This document shows positions 35,745 to 44,822 of a DNA stretch of 64,000 nucleotides, piece after piece (the first letter of the stretch is position 1; each line of letters opens with the position of its first letter). The notes under the pieces are model-generated. The model was not told the DNA's origin. It saw only the letters and a program-made list of their open reading frames with translations, and did no database searches. The stretch covers positions 62,001 to 126,000 of the forward strand of contig NZ_JAMYBK010000006.1 in the NCBI RefSeq assembly GCF_024127895.1, given 5' to 3'. A program made the position numbers and the translations under genes. Source of the DNA: Pseudomonas guariconensis (GTDB taxonomy: Bacteria; Pseudomonadota; Gammaproteobacteria; Pseudomonadales; Pseudomonadaceae).

Positions 35745-35787
35745 TCGTTCTATCGGTGGCGTCTGTCCAAGCGGCTGGCGCTGCCTT

Positions 35788-35810
35788 GCAGCCCATCGCC
35801 GGCAGGGCCA
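35788..35810. repeat. Partial REP unit
   Basis: CAGCCCATCGCCGGCAGGG is half of a REP unit, with no partner. It lies in the 171-base gap between the LysR gene and the transporter ATPase, which also holds the likely transporter promoter (35815-35915, AT-rich). No other signal is recognised. Confidence 0.5.
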
Positions 35811-35915
35811 ATCCAAAATCCATGAATATCACTATCGGCAGCTTTTGCCTCTCAGCCACATAACCTTCGTATTGCCTCCCTAGCATGGCCTCCATCTCTT
35901 CGATGAGGCCCTGTC

Positions 35916-36980
35916 ATGAACAACGCCATCGCAACCCCGGGCGCACAAATGAAAGTGCGCGGTATCCACAAGCGTTTCGGTGCCTTCACGGCGCTGAACG
36001 ATGTTTCCCTGGACATCGCCGCCGGCGAGCTGGTCTGCCTGCTCGGCCCCTCGGGCTGCGGCAAGACCACCCTGCTGCGCTGCATCGCCGGCCTGGAGCG
36101 CCAGGACCGTGGCGAGCTGTACATCGGCGAGCGCAACATCTCCGACCTGCCGCCCCAGGCCCGCGATTATGGCATCCTGTTCCAGTCCTACGCGCTGTTC
36201 CCCAACCTCACCGTCGAGGCCAACATCGCCTACGGCCTGACCGGCAGCAGCCGCGACGAGGCCCGCCAGCGCGTGGCCGAGATGCTCGAGCTGGTCGGCC
36301 TGTCGGGCAGCGAAAAGAAATACCCCGGCCAGCTCTCCGGCGGCCAGCAACAGCGTGTGGCCCTGGCCCGCGCCCTGGCGCCATCGCCGTCGCTGCTGCT
36401 GCTCGACGAGCCGATGTCGGCCCTCGATGCGCGGGTCCGTGAGCACCTGTGCACCGAGCTGCGCCAACTGCAGCGGCAGTTGGGCATCACCACCCTGATG
36501 GTCACCCACAACCAGGACGAAGCCATGCTCATGGCCGACCGCATCGCCGTGATGAACAACGGCCAGGTCGAGCAGTACGCCACGCCCCAGGAAATCTACG
36601 ACCAGCCGGCCACGCCATTCGTTGCCGAGTTCGTCGGCCAGGGCAACTGGTTGCCGTTCCAGCGCAGCAGTGACAGCCATGCCCAGGTCGGTGGCATGAG
36701 CATGCGCCTGGCGTCCGGGGCGGTGCGCGCCAGCAGTGGCCGGCTGTTCTGCCGTCCGGAGGCGATCACGGTCAACCCGCCGGTGCATGAGGAAAACCTG
36801 TTCCCGGCCATGGTCCGCGAGATCACCTTCCTCGGTAACCGTTGCCGCATGAGCTTCGAGCTCAAGGCCCTGCCGGGTCATGCCCTGCTCGCCGAGCTGG
36901 CGCCGGAAGCCATGCCGCGCCTGGGTTCCCAGGATATCTGGGTGGCCCTGCCGCCGCGCAGCCTGCAGGTCTTTGCCTGA
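35916..36980 (+). CDS. phnT: 2-Aminoethylphosphonate-type ABC transporter ATPase
   Basis: A 354-residue ATPase of the spermidine/putrescine/iron (PotA) class. Motifs: Walker [10 protein letters not shown] (about 44-52), LSGGQQQR (about 141), Walker B LLLLDEPMSALDA, H-loop VTHNQDEA, and a C-terminal TOBE domain (about 245-354). Within the TIGR03265 group it is the predicted 2-aminoethylphosphonate importer subunit. The permease and binding protein genes follow with 1-base and 30-base spacers. The substrate assignment rests on context, not on motif. Confidence 0.85.
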   Translation: MNNAIATPGAQMKVRGIHKRFGAFTALNDVSLDIAAGELVCLLGPSGCGKTTLLRCIAGLERQDRGELYIGERNISDLPPQARDYGILFQSYALFPNLTVEANIAYGLTGSSRDEARQRVAEMLELVGLSGSEKKYPGQLSGGQQQRVALARALAPSPSLLLLDEPMSALDARVREHLCTELRQLQRQLGITTLMVTHNQDEAMLMADRIAVMNNGQVEQYATPQEIYDQPATPFVAEFVGQGNWLPFQRSSDSHAQVGGMSMRLASGAVRASSGRLFCRPEAITVNPPVHEENLFPAMVREITFLGNRCRMSFELKALPGHALLAELAPEAMPRLGSQDIWVALPPRSLQVFA

Positions 36981-36981
36981 G

Positions 36982-38706
36982 ATGGCCGCGCCAATGTCCG
37001 TATCGATCGCCCAGGCCAGGGCCGTGCCACGCAGTGGTGTCGCCCTGGGGGACCGTCTCTTCGTCGTCGGCGGCAAGAGCCTGCTGCTGGTTTTGCTCAT
37101 CCTCGCCGTGCTGATGCCCTTGCTGGCGATCTTCTGGCGCGGTTTCAGTGGCGACGCCGGCCAGGGTGGCGGCCTGCTGGCTGCCCGCGAGCTGTTCGCC
37201 AGCGCGAATTTCCACTGGTTGCTAGGCAACAGCCTGAGCGTGGCCTTCAGCGTCGCGGCCATCGTCGTGCCGCTGGCCTACCTGTTCGCCTATGCCTTGC
37301 AGCGTACCCTGATCCCAGCCAAGGGCCTGTGGCGGGGCATTTCCCTGCTGCCGCTGCTGGCGCCGTCGATGCTGCCGGCGATCGCCCTGGTGTACCTGTT
37401 CGGCAACCAGGGCCTGTTGCGCGGTTTGCTCAGCGACAACATCTATGGCTTCTGGGGCATCGTCCTCGGCGAGGCCATCTACACCTTCCCGCATGCCCTG
37501 ATGATCCTGCTCTCGGCACTGTCGCTGGCCGATGCCCGTCTGTTCGATGCCGCGTCGAGCATGGGCGCCGGCCCCTGGCGGGCGTTTCGCAGCATCACCT
37601 GGCCGGCCACGCGCCAGGCGGTGTTCGCTGCCTTCTGTCTGGTGTTCACCTTGACCATCACCGACTTCGGCGTGCCGGTCGTGGTGGGGGGCGACTACCA
37701 GGTTCTGGCGCTGGAAGCTTACAAGGCTGTAGTCGGCCAGCAGCAGTTCGGCCGTGGCGCGCTGATCGGCATGGTCCTGTTGGTGCCGGCACTGCTGAGC
37801 TTCGCCGTCGACGCCTGGCTGCGCCGCCGTCAGGGCGAGGCCATGAGCGGCCGCGCCCAGGTGTTCCAGCCCAAGCCGTCGCGTCGCCGCGATGCCTGCT
37901 TCCTGGCCATCGTGCTGCTGGTCTGCGCAGTGCTGCTGCTGGTCGTCGGTATGGCGGTGTACTCCTCGCTGGTCAAGTTCTGGCCCTACAACCTGTCGCT
38001 GTCGCTCAAGCACTACATGTTCGAGGACACCGCCGGCGGCGGCTGGCTGGCCTACCGCAACAGCGTGACCATGGCCCTGGGCACGGCGCTGGTCGGCAGC
38101 ATCGTGATCTTCACCTGCGCCTACCTGATGGAGAAGACCCAGGGCCAGCGCTTGCTCAACCAGGCCTTGCGCCTGCTGAGCTTCATCCCCATGGCGGTAC
38201 CGGGGTTGGTCCTGGGCCTGGGCTACGTGTTCTTCTTCAACCTCAGCGGCAACCCGTTGCACGTGTTCTACGGTGGCATGACCTTGCTGGTGGTATGCAC
38301 CATCGCCCACTACCTGACCACCGCGCAGATGACCGCGACCACCGCCCTGCGCCAGCTCGACGGCGAGTTCGAGGCTGCCGCGCTGTCGCTCAAGGCGCCG
38401 CTGTACCGGCACTTCCTGCGGGTCACCGTGCCGATCTGCCTGCCGGCGCTGCTGGACATCGTCCGCTACCTGTTCGTCTCGGCGATGACCACGGTATCGG
38501 CGGCGATCTTCCTGTACAGCCCCGACACCATCCTCGCCGCCGTCGCCGTGCTGAACATGGACGACGCCGGCAACGTGGGCGGCGCCGCCGCCATGTCGAC
38601 CCTGATCCTGTTGACCAGCGCGGCCGCCTCGCTGCTGCTGGCCGGTGCTTCCCGCGGCCTGTTGCGCCGCTCCCAGGCCTGGCGCCAGCGCGCCGCCGAC
38701 CACTGA
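36982..38706 (+). CDS. phnU: 2-Aminoethylphosphonate-type ABC transporter permease (two-domain)
   Basis: A 574-residue inner-membrane protein that fuses two permease domains. Each has about six helices and an EAA loop (DAASSMGAGPWRAFRSITWP at about 190-210; EAAALSLKAPLYRHFLRVTVP at about 465-485). One chain thus forms the whole channel, as in FbpB/PhnU2 proteins. The start at 36982 is one base after the ATPase stop and avoids a non-conserved N-terminal extension. Confidence 0.87.
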   Translation: MAAPMSVSIAQARAVPRSGVALGDRLFVVGGKSLLLVLLILAVLMPLLAIFWRGFSGDAGQGGGLLAARELFASANFHWLLGNSLSVAFSVAAIVVPLAYLFAYALQRTLIPAKGLWRGISLLPLLAPSMLPAIALVYLFGNQGLLRGLLSDNIYGFWGIVLGEAIYTFPHALMILLSALSLADARLFDAASSMGAGPWRAFRSITWPATRQAVFAAFCLVFTLTITDFGVPVVVGGDYQVLALEAYKAVVGQQQFGRGALIGMVLLVPALLSFAVDAWLRRRQGEAMSGRAQVFQPKPSRRRDACFLAIVLLVCAVLLLVVGMAVYSSLVKFWPYNLSLSLKHYMFEDTAGGGWLAYRNSVTMALGTALVGSIVIFTCAYLMEKTQGQRLLNQALRLLSFIPMAVPGLVLGLGYVFFFNLSGNPLHVFYGGMTLLVVCTIAHYLTTAQMTATTALRQLDGEFEAAALSLKAPLYRHFLRVTVPICLPALLDIVRYLFVSAMTTVSAAIFLYSPDTILAAVAVLNMDDAGNVGGAAAMSTLILLTSAAASLLLAGASRGLLRRSQAWRQRAADH

Positions 38707-38736
38707 CTGACTGCCAACCCTGTAAGGAACCGCACC

Positions 38737-39762
38737 ATGTTCAAGCCCCTGGTACTTGCCGCTGCCGTATCCGCCGTGTTCAGCCTGCAGGCTTCGGCCG
38801 CCGAGACCCAACTGACCGTCTATACCGCCCTGGAAGCCGAGCAGCTCAAGAGCTACAAGCAGGCCTTCGAGAAGGCCAACCCGGACATCGAGATCAAGTG
38901 GGTGCGCGACTCCACCGGCATCATCACCGCCAAGCTGCTGGCCGAGAAGGATCGCCCGCAGGCCGACGCGGTGTGGGGCCTGGCCGCCTCCAGCCTGGCC
39001 ATCCTCGACCAGAACGGCATGCTCGAAGCCTATGCGCCGAAGGACCTGGCGAAGATCGGCGAACACTACCGTGATGCGGCCAATCCGCCGGCTTGGGTCG
39101 GCATGGACGTGTGGGCCGCGACCATCTGCTTCAACACCATCGAGGCCGAGAAGCAGGGCCTGAGCAAGCCGGTGAGCTGGCAGGACCTGACCAAGCCTGA
39201 ATACAAGGGCAAGATCGTCATGCCCAACCCGGCCTCGTCCGGTACTGGCTTCCTGGATGTCAGCGCCTGGTTGCAGACCTTCGGCGAGCCCCAGGGCTGG
39301 GCCTACATGGACGCTTTGCACCAGAACATCGGCCAGTACGTCCACTCCGGTTCCAAACCGTGCAAGCTGGCGGCTGCGGGTGAGTTCCCGATCGGCATCT
39401 CCTTCGAATACCCGGCCGTGCAGCTCAAGCGCCAGGGCGCACCGCTGGACATCGTCCTGCCCAAGGAGGGCCTGGGCTGGGAGATCGAGGCGACCGCGGT
39501 GATCAAGGGCACGCCCAAGGCCGAGGCCGCCAGGCGCCTGGCCGACTTCTCCGCGAGCCCCGCTGCCATGGAGTTGTACAAGGAAAACTTCGCCGTGCTC
39601 GCCGCGCCGGGTATCGCCAAGCCGCAGACCGAATTGCCGGCGGACTACGAGCAGCGCCTGATCAAGAACGACTTCAACTGGGCCTCGCAGAACCGTGACC
39701 AGATCCTGGCCGAGTGGCGCAAACGCTATGACGGCAAGTCGGAGAAGGTTGCCCAGCAGTAA
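38737..39762 (+). CDS. phnS: 2-Aminoethylphosphonate-type ABC transporter binding protein
   Basis: A 341-residue periplasmic binding protein of the type-2 fold (iron/AEP class). Signal peptide about 1-21 (cut after ASA), then TQLTVYTALEAEQLKSYKQAFEKANPDIEIKW, the ligand-loop VRDSTGIITAKLLAEKD, and NPASSGTGFLDV. It is the last gene of the operon; a GGGGCTGCAAAGCAGCCCC hairpin follows. The substrate could be an organophosphonate or a ferric chelate; the operon context with the phosphonate-type LysR favours the former. Confidence 0.85.
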   Translation: MFKPLVLAAAVSAVFSLQASAAETQLTVYTALEAEQLKSYKQAFEKANPDIEIKWVRDSTGIITAKLLAEKDRPQADAVWGLAASSLAILDQNGMLEAYAPKDLAKIGEHYRDAANPPAWVGMDVWAATICFNTIEAEKQGLSKPVSWQDLTKPEYKGKIVMPNPASSGTGFLDVSAWLQTFGEPQGWAYMDALHQNIGQYVHSGSKPCKLAAAGEFPIGISFEYPAVQLKRQGAPLDIVLPKEGLGWEIEATAVIKGTPKAEAARRLADFSASPAAMELYKENFAVLAAPGIAKPQTELPADYEQRLIKNDFNWASQNRDQILAEWRKRYDGKSEKVAQQ

Positions 39763-39781
39763 GTGTCTTCAGTTGTCATCT

Positions 39782-39800
39782 GGGGCTGCAAAGCAGCCCC
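39782..39800. terminator. GGGGCTGC hairpin after phnS
   Basis: GGGGCTGCAAAGCAGCCCC is an 8-base perfect stem with a 3-base loop. It is preceded by TTCAGTTGTCATCTGG, a string nearly identical to one in the element at 4553-4748. It lies between convergent phnS and the GTPase gene. Confidence 0.6.
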
Positions 39801-39833
39801 AATACCGCTTGGCTGACTGGCCTGGGGGCTTGT

Positions 39834-41198
39834 TTAGAGTTCTGCCACCAAGGCTTCGAGCTGCTCCTGACGTTCTGCCTGGTTGATCCGCGCCCCGGCA
39901 TTGAGCGACGACCATTGCGGATGCGCCCGCGCCCGTTTCAGCGCCTCGGGCAGCTTGCCTTCGCGCCAGGTCTTCTCATCCAGCTCGCCCAGGCGCACCC
40001 TGTCCTGTGCGGCATGCCCGCGATTATCCAATGCTGCCATCAACTGCTGTTGGCGCAACGCCAGCAAACGCAGTACCGCGTCGTCCACGGTCAGCTCGCG
40101 CTGGCCCTTCAGCTTGCCCATCAACCTGGCGCCATAGTTGCGCGCGGTTTGTAGCGCACCACCGGCGATGGCGCCTGCCAGCGCCGCAGCGCCGAGGGTC
40201 AGCCCGCCCACCAGCAGATCGACCCCCGCCCCGGCAGCGGCACCGGCCGCGACCCCGCTACCCAGGCGCACGCCAAGCAGTTTCAGTGTCTCGGGGTTGA
40301 ACAGGTCGTCGCCCCAGCGCCCGTCCAGCAGCGGCAGGTCGCCAGCGTTGGCGTCGTCGTGGCGGAAGGCGTACAGCTTGAGCAGCGCCTCGACGCAACG
40401 TTGCTCGCGCTGGCGCACCTCCTGGCGCAAGGCTTCGATGGCCTTGGCTTCGGCGGCTGGCTCGGCCTCGACGCTGCGTCGGCAGGCGGCGCAGTCGAGC
40501 AGCAGCTCGGCGATCAGGCGCTTGCCGCTTTGCTGGCGGGCCTGGCGCTGGGCCTGCTGGTCGTCGATCAGCCGCTGCAGGGCAGGGCGGGCGTCTTCGA
40601 GCAGCAGGGCGAGGCTTTCGTACAAGCGCCGCTCGCCATCTTCCGGCGGGGCCACGCTGTCGAACCGCACCAGTGCATGCAGGCCCAGGCGGGCCAGGGC
40701 CTCGCGCCATTGCGGCTCGCGGTGCTGGCTGCTGGCGACGAAGTTGAGCACCGGCAGCAACGGCTTGCCGCAGCCGGCCAGCACTTCCAGTTCGTCACGG
40801 TACTTGGCCAGCACCGGTTCGCGGGCGTCGATCACATAGAGCCCGGCATCGCTGGACAGCAACTGGCGCAGCACCTTGGCCTCCTGCTCGAAACGCTGGC
40901 GCGCCTCGCTGCCCTGGAGAAAGCGCTCCAGCCGGGCCGGGCCATCCAGGCGTTCGCCGGGGCGTTCCAGACGTTCCAGGTAGTCGAGCAGGGCGATGGC
41001 ATCCTCCAGGCCCGGCGTATCGTACAGTTCCAGCAAGGGCTCGCCGTCCACCGACAGGCGTGCCCCTTCCACGTGGCGGGTGGTGCTGGGGCGATGAGAG
41101 ACCTCGCCGAAGCCGACATCGCGGGTCAGGGTGCGTAGCAGGGAGGTCTTGCCGACGTTGGTGTGGCCGACCACGGCCAGTTTCAGCGGCTCAGTCAT
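39834..41198 (-). CDS. GTPase with DUF3482 domain
   Basis: A ~454-residue P-loop GTPase. It shows G1 GHTNVGKTS (about 11-19), a G2 Thr in RPSTTRHVEG, and G3 DTPGLED (about 60). The usual NKxD base-recognition motif is not obvious; PVLNFVAS lies at its position, so GTP specificity is uncertain. The C-terminal DUF3482 region (from about 255) contains two glycine-rich hydrophobic hairpins (GSGVAAGAAAGAGVDLLVGG) suggestive of membrane association. The start at 41198 overlaps the stop of the DUF2868 gene, so they are co-translated. Confidence 0.85.
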   Translation of the reverse strand: MTEPLKLAVVGHTNVGKTSLLRTLTRDVGFGEVSHRPSTTRHVEGARLSVDGEPLLELYDTPGLEDAIALLDYLERLERPGERLDGPARLERFLQGSEARQRFEQEAKVLRQLLSSDAGLYVIDAREPVLAKYRDELEVLAGCGKPLLPVLNFVASSQHREPQWREALARLGLHALVRFDSVAPPEDGERRLYESLALLLEDARPALQRLIDDQQAQRQARQQSGKRLIAELLLDCAACRRSVEAEPAAEAKAIEALRQEVRQREQRCVEALLKLYAFRHDDANAGDLPLLDGRWGDDLFNPETLKLLGVRLGSGVAAGAAAGAGVDLLVGGLTLGAAALAGAIAGGALQTARNYGARLMGKLKGQRELTVDDAVLRLLALRQQQLMAALDNRGHAAQDRVRLGELDEKTWREGKLPEALKRARAHPQWSSLNAGARINQAERQEQLEALVAEL

Positions 41199-42582
41199 GG
41201 CCATGCTCCAGCCAGGTCAGCGGCGAGGTGTCGGCGTGCGGCAGGCCGAGGCGGTCCAGGGCGTCGTGCCAGTCGCCCAGGCGGGCGGCATCCAGCGCCT
41301 GGCCCGGCAATGCCTGGAGCAGCCAGATGCGGGTGGCACCGGCGTTGCGCGCCAGTTCGGCGAGCAGCGCCAGGCTGCCGCGGTCCGGCGAACGGCGGGG
41401 GTCGCAGGCGATGGCCAGGCGCGCCGGGGGGAAGCGGCTCAATTGCTCCAGCAGCTTGTGGCGCGACTCGCGGCTGTCCAGTACACCGGCATCCATCACC
41501 GCCTTCGGCAGGGCCGGAGGCCAGGGGCGCTGGTCGTCCAGCTCCAGGCCCACCAGCAACGCCCCGCCGTGCTGTGCATCCACCTGGCCGGATTCGAAAT
41601 GCGGCAGGGTAGCCGGGGCGGCATCTTGCACGCCAAGCCGTTCGCTGCTGGGCATCAGGGCGTCGCGCAGTTGGCTGTAGCCGGGCAGGCTCAGGTCCAG
41701 GGCCAGGCGCGCTCGGCCCTGGCGCCAGCGCCACAGGCACATGGCCGCCAGCAACAGGCGCGGCAGCAGGCCGTAGACCAGCACCACGCCGAGCAGCCAG
41801 CTGGCCCAGGCCTGGCGCGCCAGGTCGAGTGCGGGAAGGGTATCGCCGCTGGCGCGGATCATGGCTTCGTCAGGCACGGCGAAACCGAGCAGCGAGGGCA
41901 GGGCGCCGAGGGCCTGGGTCAGGGTGATGAAGGGTTCGGCAGCGAGCAGGGTGGTCTCCCAGACGAAGCCATAGCGGCGGGCGGCCAGCAGCGCCAGGAG
42001 CATGCCCAGCGCCGCGGCCATCGCCAGCGACCACAGGCCATGCACCAGCAGGCCGAGCAGCCAGCGGTTCAGGCGCTGGCGCTGCAGCATCACCAGCAAT
42101 GCCGGGGCCAGGTGCGCAGCCTTGGCGTCGCGGGCGAAGCGTTCGCTCAGCCATAGCCACAGGCGTCCGAGGCTGGCGCCGTGTTCGCCGCTCAAGGCGA
42201 AGCCGATTGCCCAGCCCAGCAGCATCAGCAGGTTCAGCCCGAGCAGGCTGCCCAGGGCCCAGAACACGTTCACCGAGCGCTGGCCGTCGCCCAGGGCGGC
42301 GAGGCCCAGGCCGGCGCCGCTGAGCACGGCCAGCACCAGCAGGGCCAGCAGCGCCAGGCGCGCGCCCTGCTTCCAGTGGTGCAGGGCGGCGGTCATGCCG
42401 TCGCGTTCGGCCAGCCACAGGGCGCGGGTTTCGATACGCGCCGCCAGTTCGCCGCCCTGCTGTCGGGCGCGGCGGTTGGCCTCCTGGTCCTCGAGGGGGC
42501 CGGCGTGCTCCTCGCGCAGGCGCACCGCTTCGGTGAGCCAGCGTTTGTCGAATGGGGTCGGTGCAGTCACAAGGTCTTCCAT
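41191..42582 (-). CDS. DUF2868 membrane protein
   Basis: A 463-residue DUF2868 protein. It has about four membrane helices (about 72-95, 105-125, 170-200, 265-285) after a hydrophilic N-terminus, then a large soluble C-terminal domain (from about 305). It always seems to accompany the DUF3482 GTPase in pseudomonads (from memory), and here the two genes overlap. The pair probably forms a membrane-linked GTPase complex of unknown purpose. Expression is from the divergent folA region. Confidence 0.83.
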   Translation of the reverse strand: MEDLVTAPTPFDKRWLTEAVRLREEHAGPLEDQEANRRARQQGGELAARIETRALWLAERDGMTAALHHWKQGARLALLALLVLAVLSGAGLGLAALGDGQRSVNVFWALGSLLGLNLLMLLGWAIGFALSGEHGASLGRLWLWLSERFARDAKAAHLAPALLVMLQRQRLNRWLLGLLVHGLWSLAMAAALGMLLALLAARRYGFVWETTLLAAEPFITLTQALGALPSLLGFAVPDEAMIRASGDTLPALDLARQAWASWLLGVVLVYGLLPRLLLAAMCLWRWRQGRARLALDLSLPGYSQLRDALMPSSERLGVQDAAPATLPHFESGQVDAQHGGALLVGLELDDQRPWPPALPKAVMDAGVLDSRESRHKLLEQLSRFPPARLAIACDPRRSPDRGSLALLAELARNAGATRIWLLQALPGQALDAARLGDWHDALDRLGLPHADTSPLTWLEHGHD

Positions 42583-42635
42583 TGCACAAGTCAGGGCAAA
42601 GCATAACCCAGGCGACGAGTGCTATCCTCGCCCCC

Positions 42636-43154
42636 ATGAATACATCACTTCCCCTCAGCCTGATCGCGGCCCTCGCCGAGAACCGCGTGATCGGCATCGA
42701 CAACTCCATGCCCTGGCACCTGCCAGGGGATTTCAAGTACTTCAAGGCCACTACCTTGGGCAAGCCGATCATCATGGGGCGCAAGACCTGGGATTCGCTG
42801 GGCCGGCCATTGCCGGGCCGCCTGAACCTCGTGGTCAGCCGCCAGCCGGGCCTTGCGCTTGCGGGGGCCGAGGTCTTCGCTTCGCTGGAGCAGGCGCTGG
42901 TGCGTGCCGAGCAGTGGGCCCGGGAGCAGGGTGTCGACGAGCTGATGCTGATCGGTGGGGCGCAGTTGTATGGGCAGGCGCTGGAGAAAGGGCTGGTCAG
43001 CCGTATGTACCTGACCCGCGTGGAGCTGTCGCCGGAGGGGGATGCCTGGTTCCCGGAGTTCGACCAGGCGCAGTGGGCGTTGACGTCGAGTGTGCCGCAG
43101 GCGGGCGAGGGTGAGGGGCCTGCGTATCGCTTCGAGGTCTGGGACAAGGTTTGA
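42636..43154 (+). CDS. folA: Dihydrofolate reductase FolA
   Basis: A 172-residue enzyme that reduces dihydrofolate to tetrahydrofolate with NADPH; the target of trimethoprim. It shows LIAALAENRVIGIDNSMPWHLPGD (about 9-32) with the catalytic Asp-equivalent and Met20-type loop, GRKTWDSLGRPLPGR and the IGGAQLY motif near residue 107. The start at 42636 is the only one giving the conserved N-terminus. Confidence 0.97.
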   Translation: MNTSLPLSLIAALAENRVIGIDNSMPWHLPGDFKYFKATTLGKPIIMGRKTWDSLGRPLPGRLNLVVSRQPGLALAGAEVFASLEQALVRAEQWAREQGVDELMLIGGAQLYGQALEKGLVSRMYLTRVELSPEGDAWFPEFDQAQWALTSSVPQAGEGEGPAYRFEVWDKV

Positions 43155-43161
43155 GACTGTT

Positions 43162-43180
43162 GGGGCCGCGCAGCGGCCCC
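43162..43180. terminator. Shared terminator hairpin of folA and tcyP
   Basis: GGGGCCGC-GCA-GCGGCCCC is a perfect 8-base stem with a 3-base loop, centred between two convergent stop codons. Confidence 0.7.
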
Positions 43181-43186
43181 AGGCGC

Positions 43187-44578
43187 TCAGGAGTGGCTCA
43201 GCTCGGCATGCTGGTCATCGGCCAGCACCTCTTTGTCGGTCTCTTTCAGCAACTGGCTGGTCACCACGCCCGCGGTCATCGAGCCGTTGACGTTCAGCGC
43301 GGTGCGGCCCATGTCGATCAGTGGCTCGACCGAGATCAGCAACGCCACCAGTTCCACCGGCAGGCCCATGGCCGGCAGCACGATCAGCGCGGCGAAGGTC
43401 GCACCACCGCCCACGCCGGCGACGCCCGCCGAGCTCAGGGTGACGATGGCCACCAGGGTAGCGATCCACAGCGGGTCGAAGGTGTCGATGCCCACCGCCG
43501 GGGCCACCATCACCGCCAGCATGGCCGGATACAGGCCGGCGCAGCCGTTCTGGCCGATGGTCGCGCCGAACGAGGCGCTGAAGCTGGCGATGGACTGCGG
43601 CACGCCCAGGCGGCGGGTCTGCGCCTCGATGTTCAGCGGGATGCTGGCGGCGCTGGAGCGGCTGGTGAAGGCGAAAGTCAGCACCGGCCAGACCTTGCGC
43701 AGGAAGCGCAGCGGGCTGACGCCGGAGATCGTCAGGATCACCCCGTGAACCACGAACATCAGCCCCAGGCCGAGGTACGACACCACCACGAAGCTGCCCA
43801 GCTTGAGGATGTCCTCCAGGTTGGAGCTGGCCACCACCTTGGCCATCAGCGCGAGCACGCCGTAAGGGGTGAGTTTCATCACCAGGCGTACCAGGCGCAT
43901 CACCCAGGCCTGCAAGGTGTCGATGGCCGCCAGGGCGCGCCCGCCCTTGTCGCTGTCGTCCTTGATCAACTGCAGCGCGGCCAGGCCCAGGAACACGGCG
44001 AAGATCACCACGCTGATGATCGAGGTCGGCTTGGCCCGCGCAAGGTCGCCGACAGGGTTGCTGGGGATGAACGACAGCAGCAGTTGTGGCACGTTGAGGT
44101 CGGCGACCTTGCCCGCGTAGTCGCTCTGGATCGCCTGCAGGCGCGCGGTTTCCTGGGCTCCGGCCACCAGCCCTTCGGCGCTCAGGCCGAACAGGTTGGT
44201 CAGGGCGATGCCGATCAGCGCGGCGATGGCGGTGGTCAGCAGCAGGATACCGATGCTCAGCACGCTGATCCGCCCGAGGGACGAGGCGTTGTGCAGGCGC
44301 GCCACGGCACTGAGGATCGAGGCGAACACCAGCGGTATGACGATCATCTGCAGCAGGCCCACGTAGCCGTTGCCGACCAGGTCGAGCCAGCCGATGGTGG
44401 CCTTGAGCACCGGGTGGCCGGCGCCATAGAACGTGTGCAGGGCCAGGCCGAACAGCACGCCCAGGCCAAGGCCCAGCAGGACTTTCTTCGCCAGGCTCCA
44501 GTCGGTACGGCGGGTTTGCGCCAGGCCCAGCAGCAAAGCCAGGAACACCAGCAGGTTGAGTGACAGCGGCAGGTTCAT
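43187..44578 (-). CDS. tcyP: L-cystine symporter TcyP (YdjN-like)
   Basis: A 463-residue dicarboxylate/amino acid:cation symporter family protein that closely follows E. coli YdjN/TcyP along its length ([93 protein letters not shown]). It imports L-cystine with a cation. In E. coli the gene is under CysB control, consistent with other sulfur genes in this window. Its upstream region (44579-44822) is AT-rich and probably carries its promoter. Confidence 0.94.
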   Translation of the reverse strand: MNLPLSLNLLVFLALLLGLAQTRRTDWSLAKKVLLGLGLGVLFGLALHTFYGAGHPVLKATIGWLDLVGNGYVGLLQMIVIPLVFASILSAVARLHNASSLGRISVLSIGILLLTTAIAALIGIALTNLFGLSAEGLVAGAQETARLQAIQSDYAGKVADLNVPQLLLSFIPSNPVGDLARAKPTSIISVVIFAVFLGLAALQLIKDDSDKGGRALAAIDTLQAWVMRLVRLVMKLTPYGVLALMAKVVASSNLEDILKLGSFVVVSYLGLGLMFVVHGVILTISGVSPLRFLRKVWPVLTFAFTSRSSAASIPLNIEAQTRRLGVPQSIASFSASFGATIGQNGCAGLYPAMLAVMVAPAVGIDTFDPLWIATLVAIVTLSSAGVAGVGGGATFAALIVLPAMGLPVELVALLISVEPLIDMGRTALNVNGSMTAGVVTSQLLKETDKEVLADDQHAELSHS

Positions 44579-44822
44579 TGAAGCTCCAGGATAAAGCAGA
44601 AAGGGCGTCGCCTCTGGTGAGCGATTGCGAACATAAATGCTAACAGTCTGAAAACAAACGAATTTATATCCAAATGGAATTTGGATAGTCGTAAATGGAA
44701 TAACACCTTGTCGTTCCTGGCAATGAACACGGCGTTTGCAGCTGCGTGGAGGTCGTTGTCAGGGGGGCGATGGCAGGGTTGTTTGGCTAGCGTTCCAAGG
44801 CCACTTTTCAGGAGATTCGCAC

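Noticed and set aside
32511..35816. 1101-codon minus-strand open frame
   Set aside because: It is antisense to cadA and the LysR gene, and both of those have clear family motifs. Its composition is typical of shadow frames.
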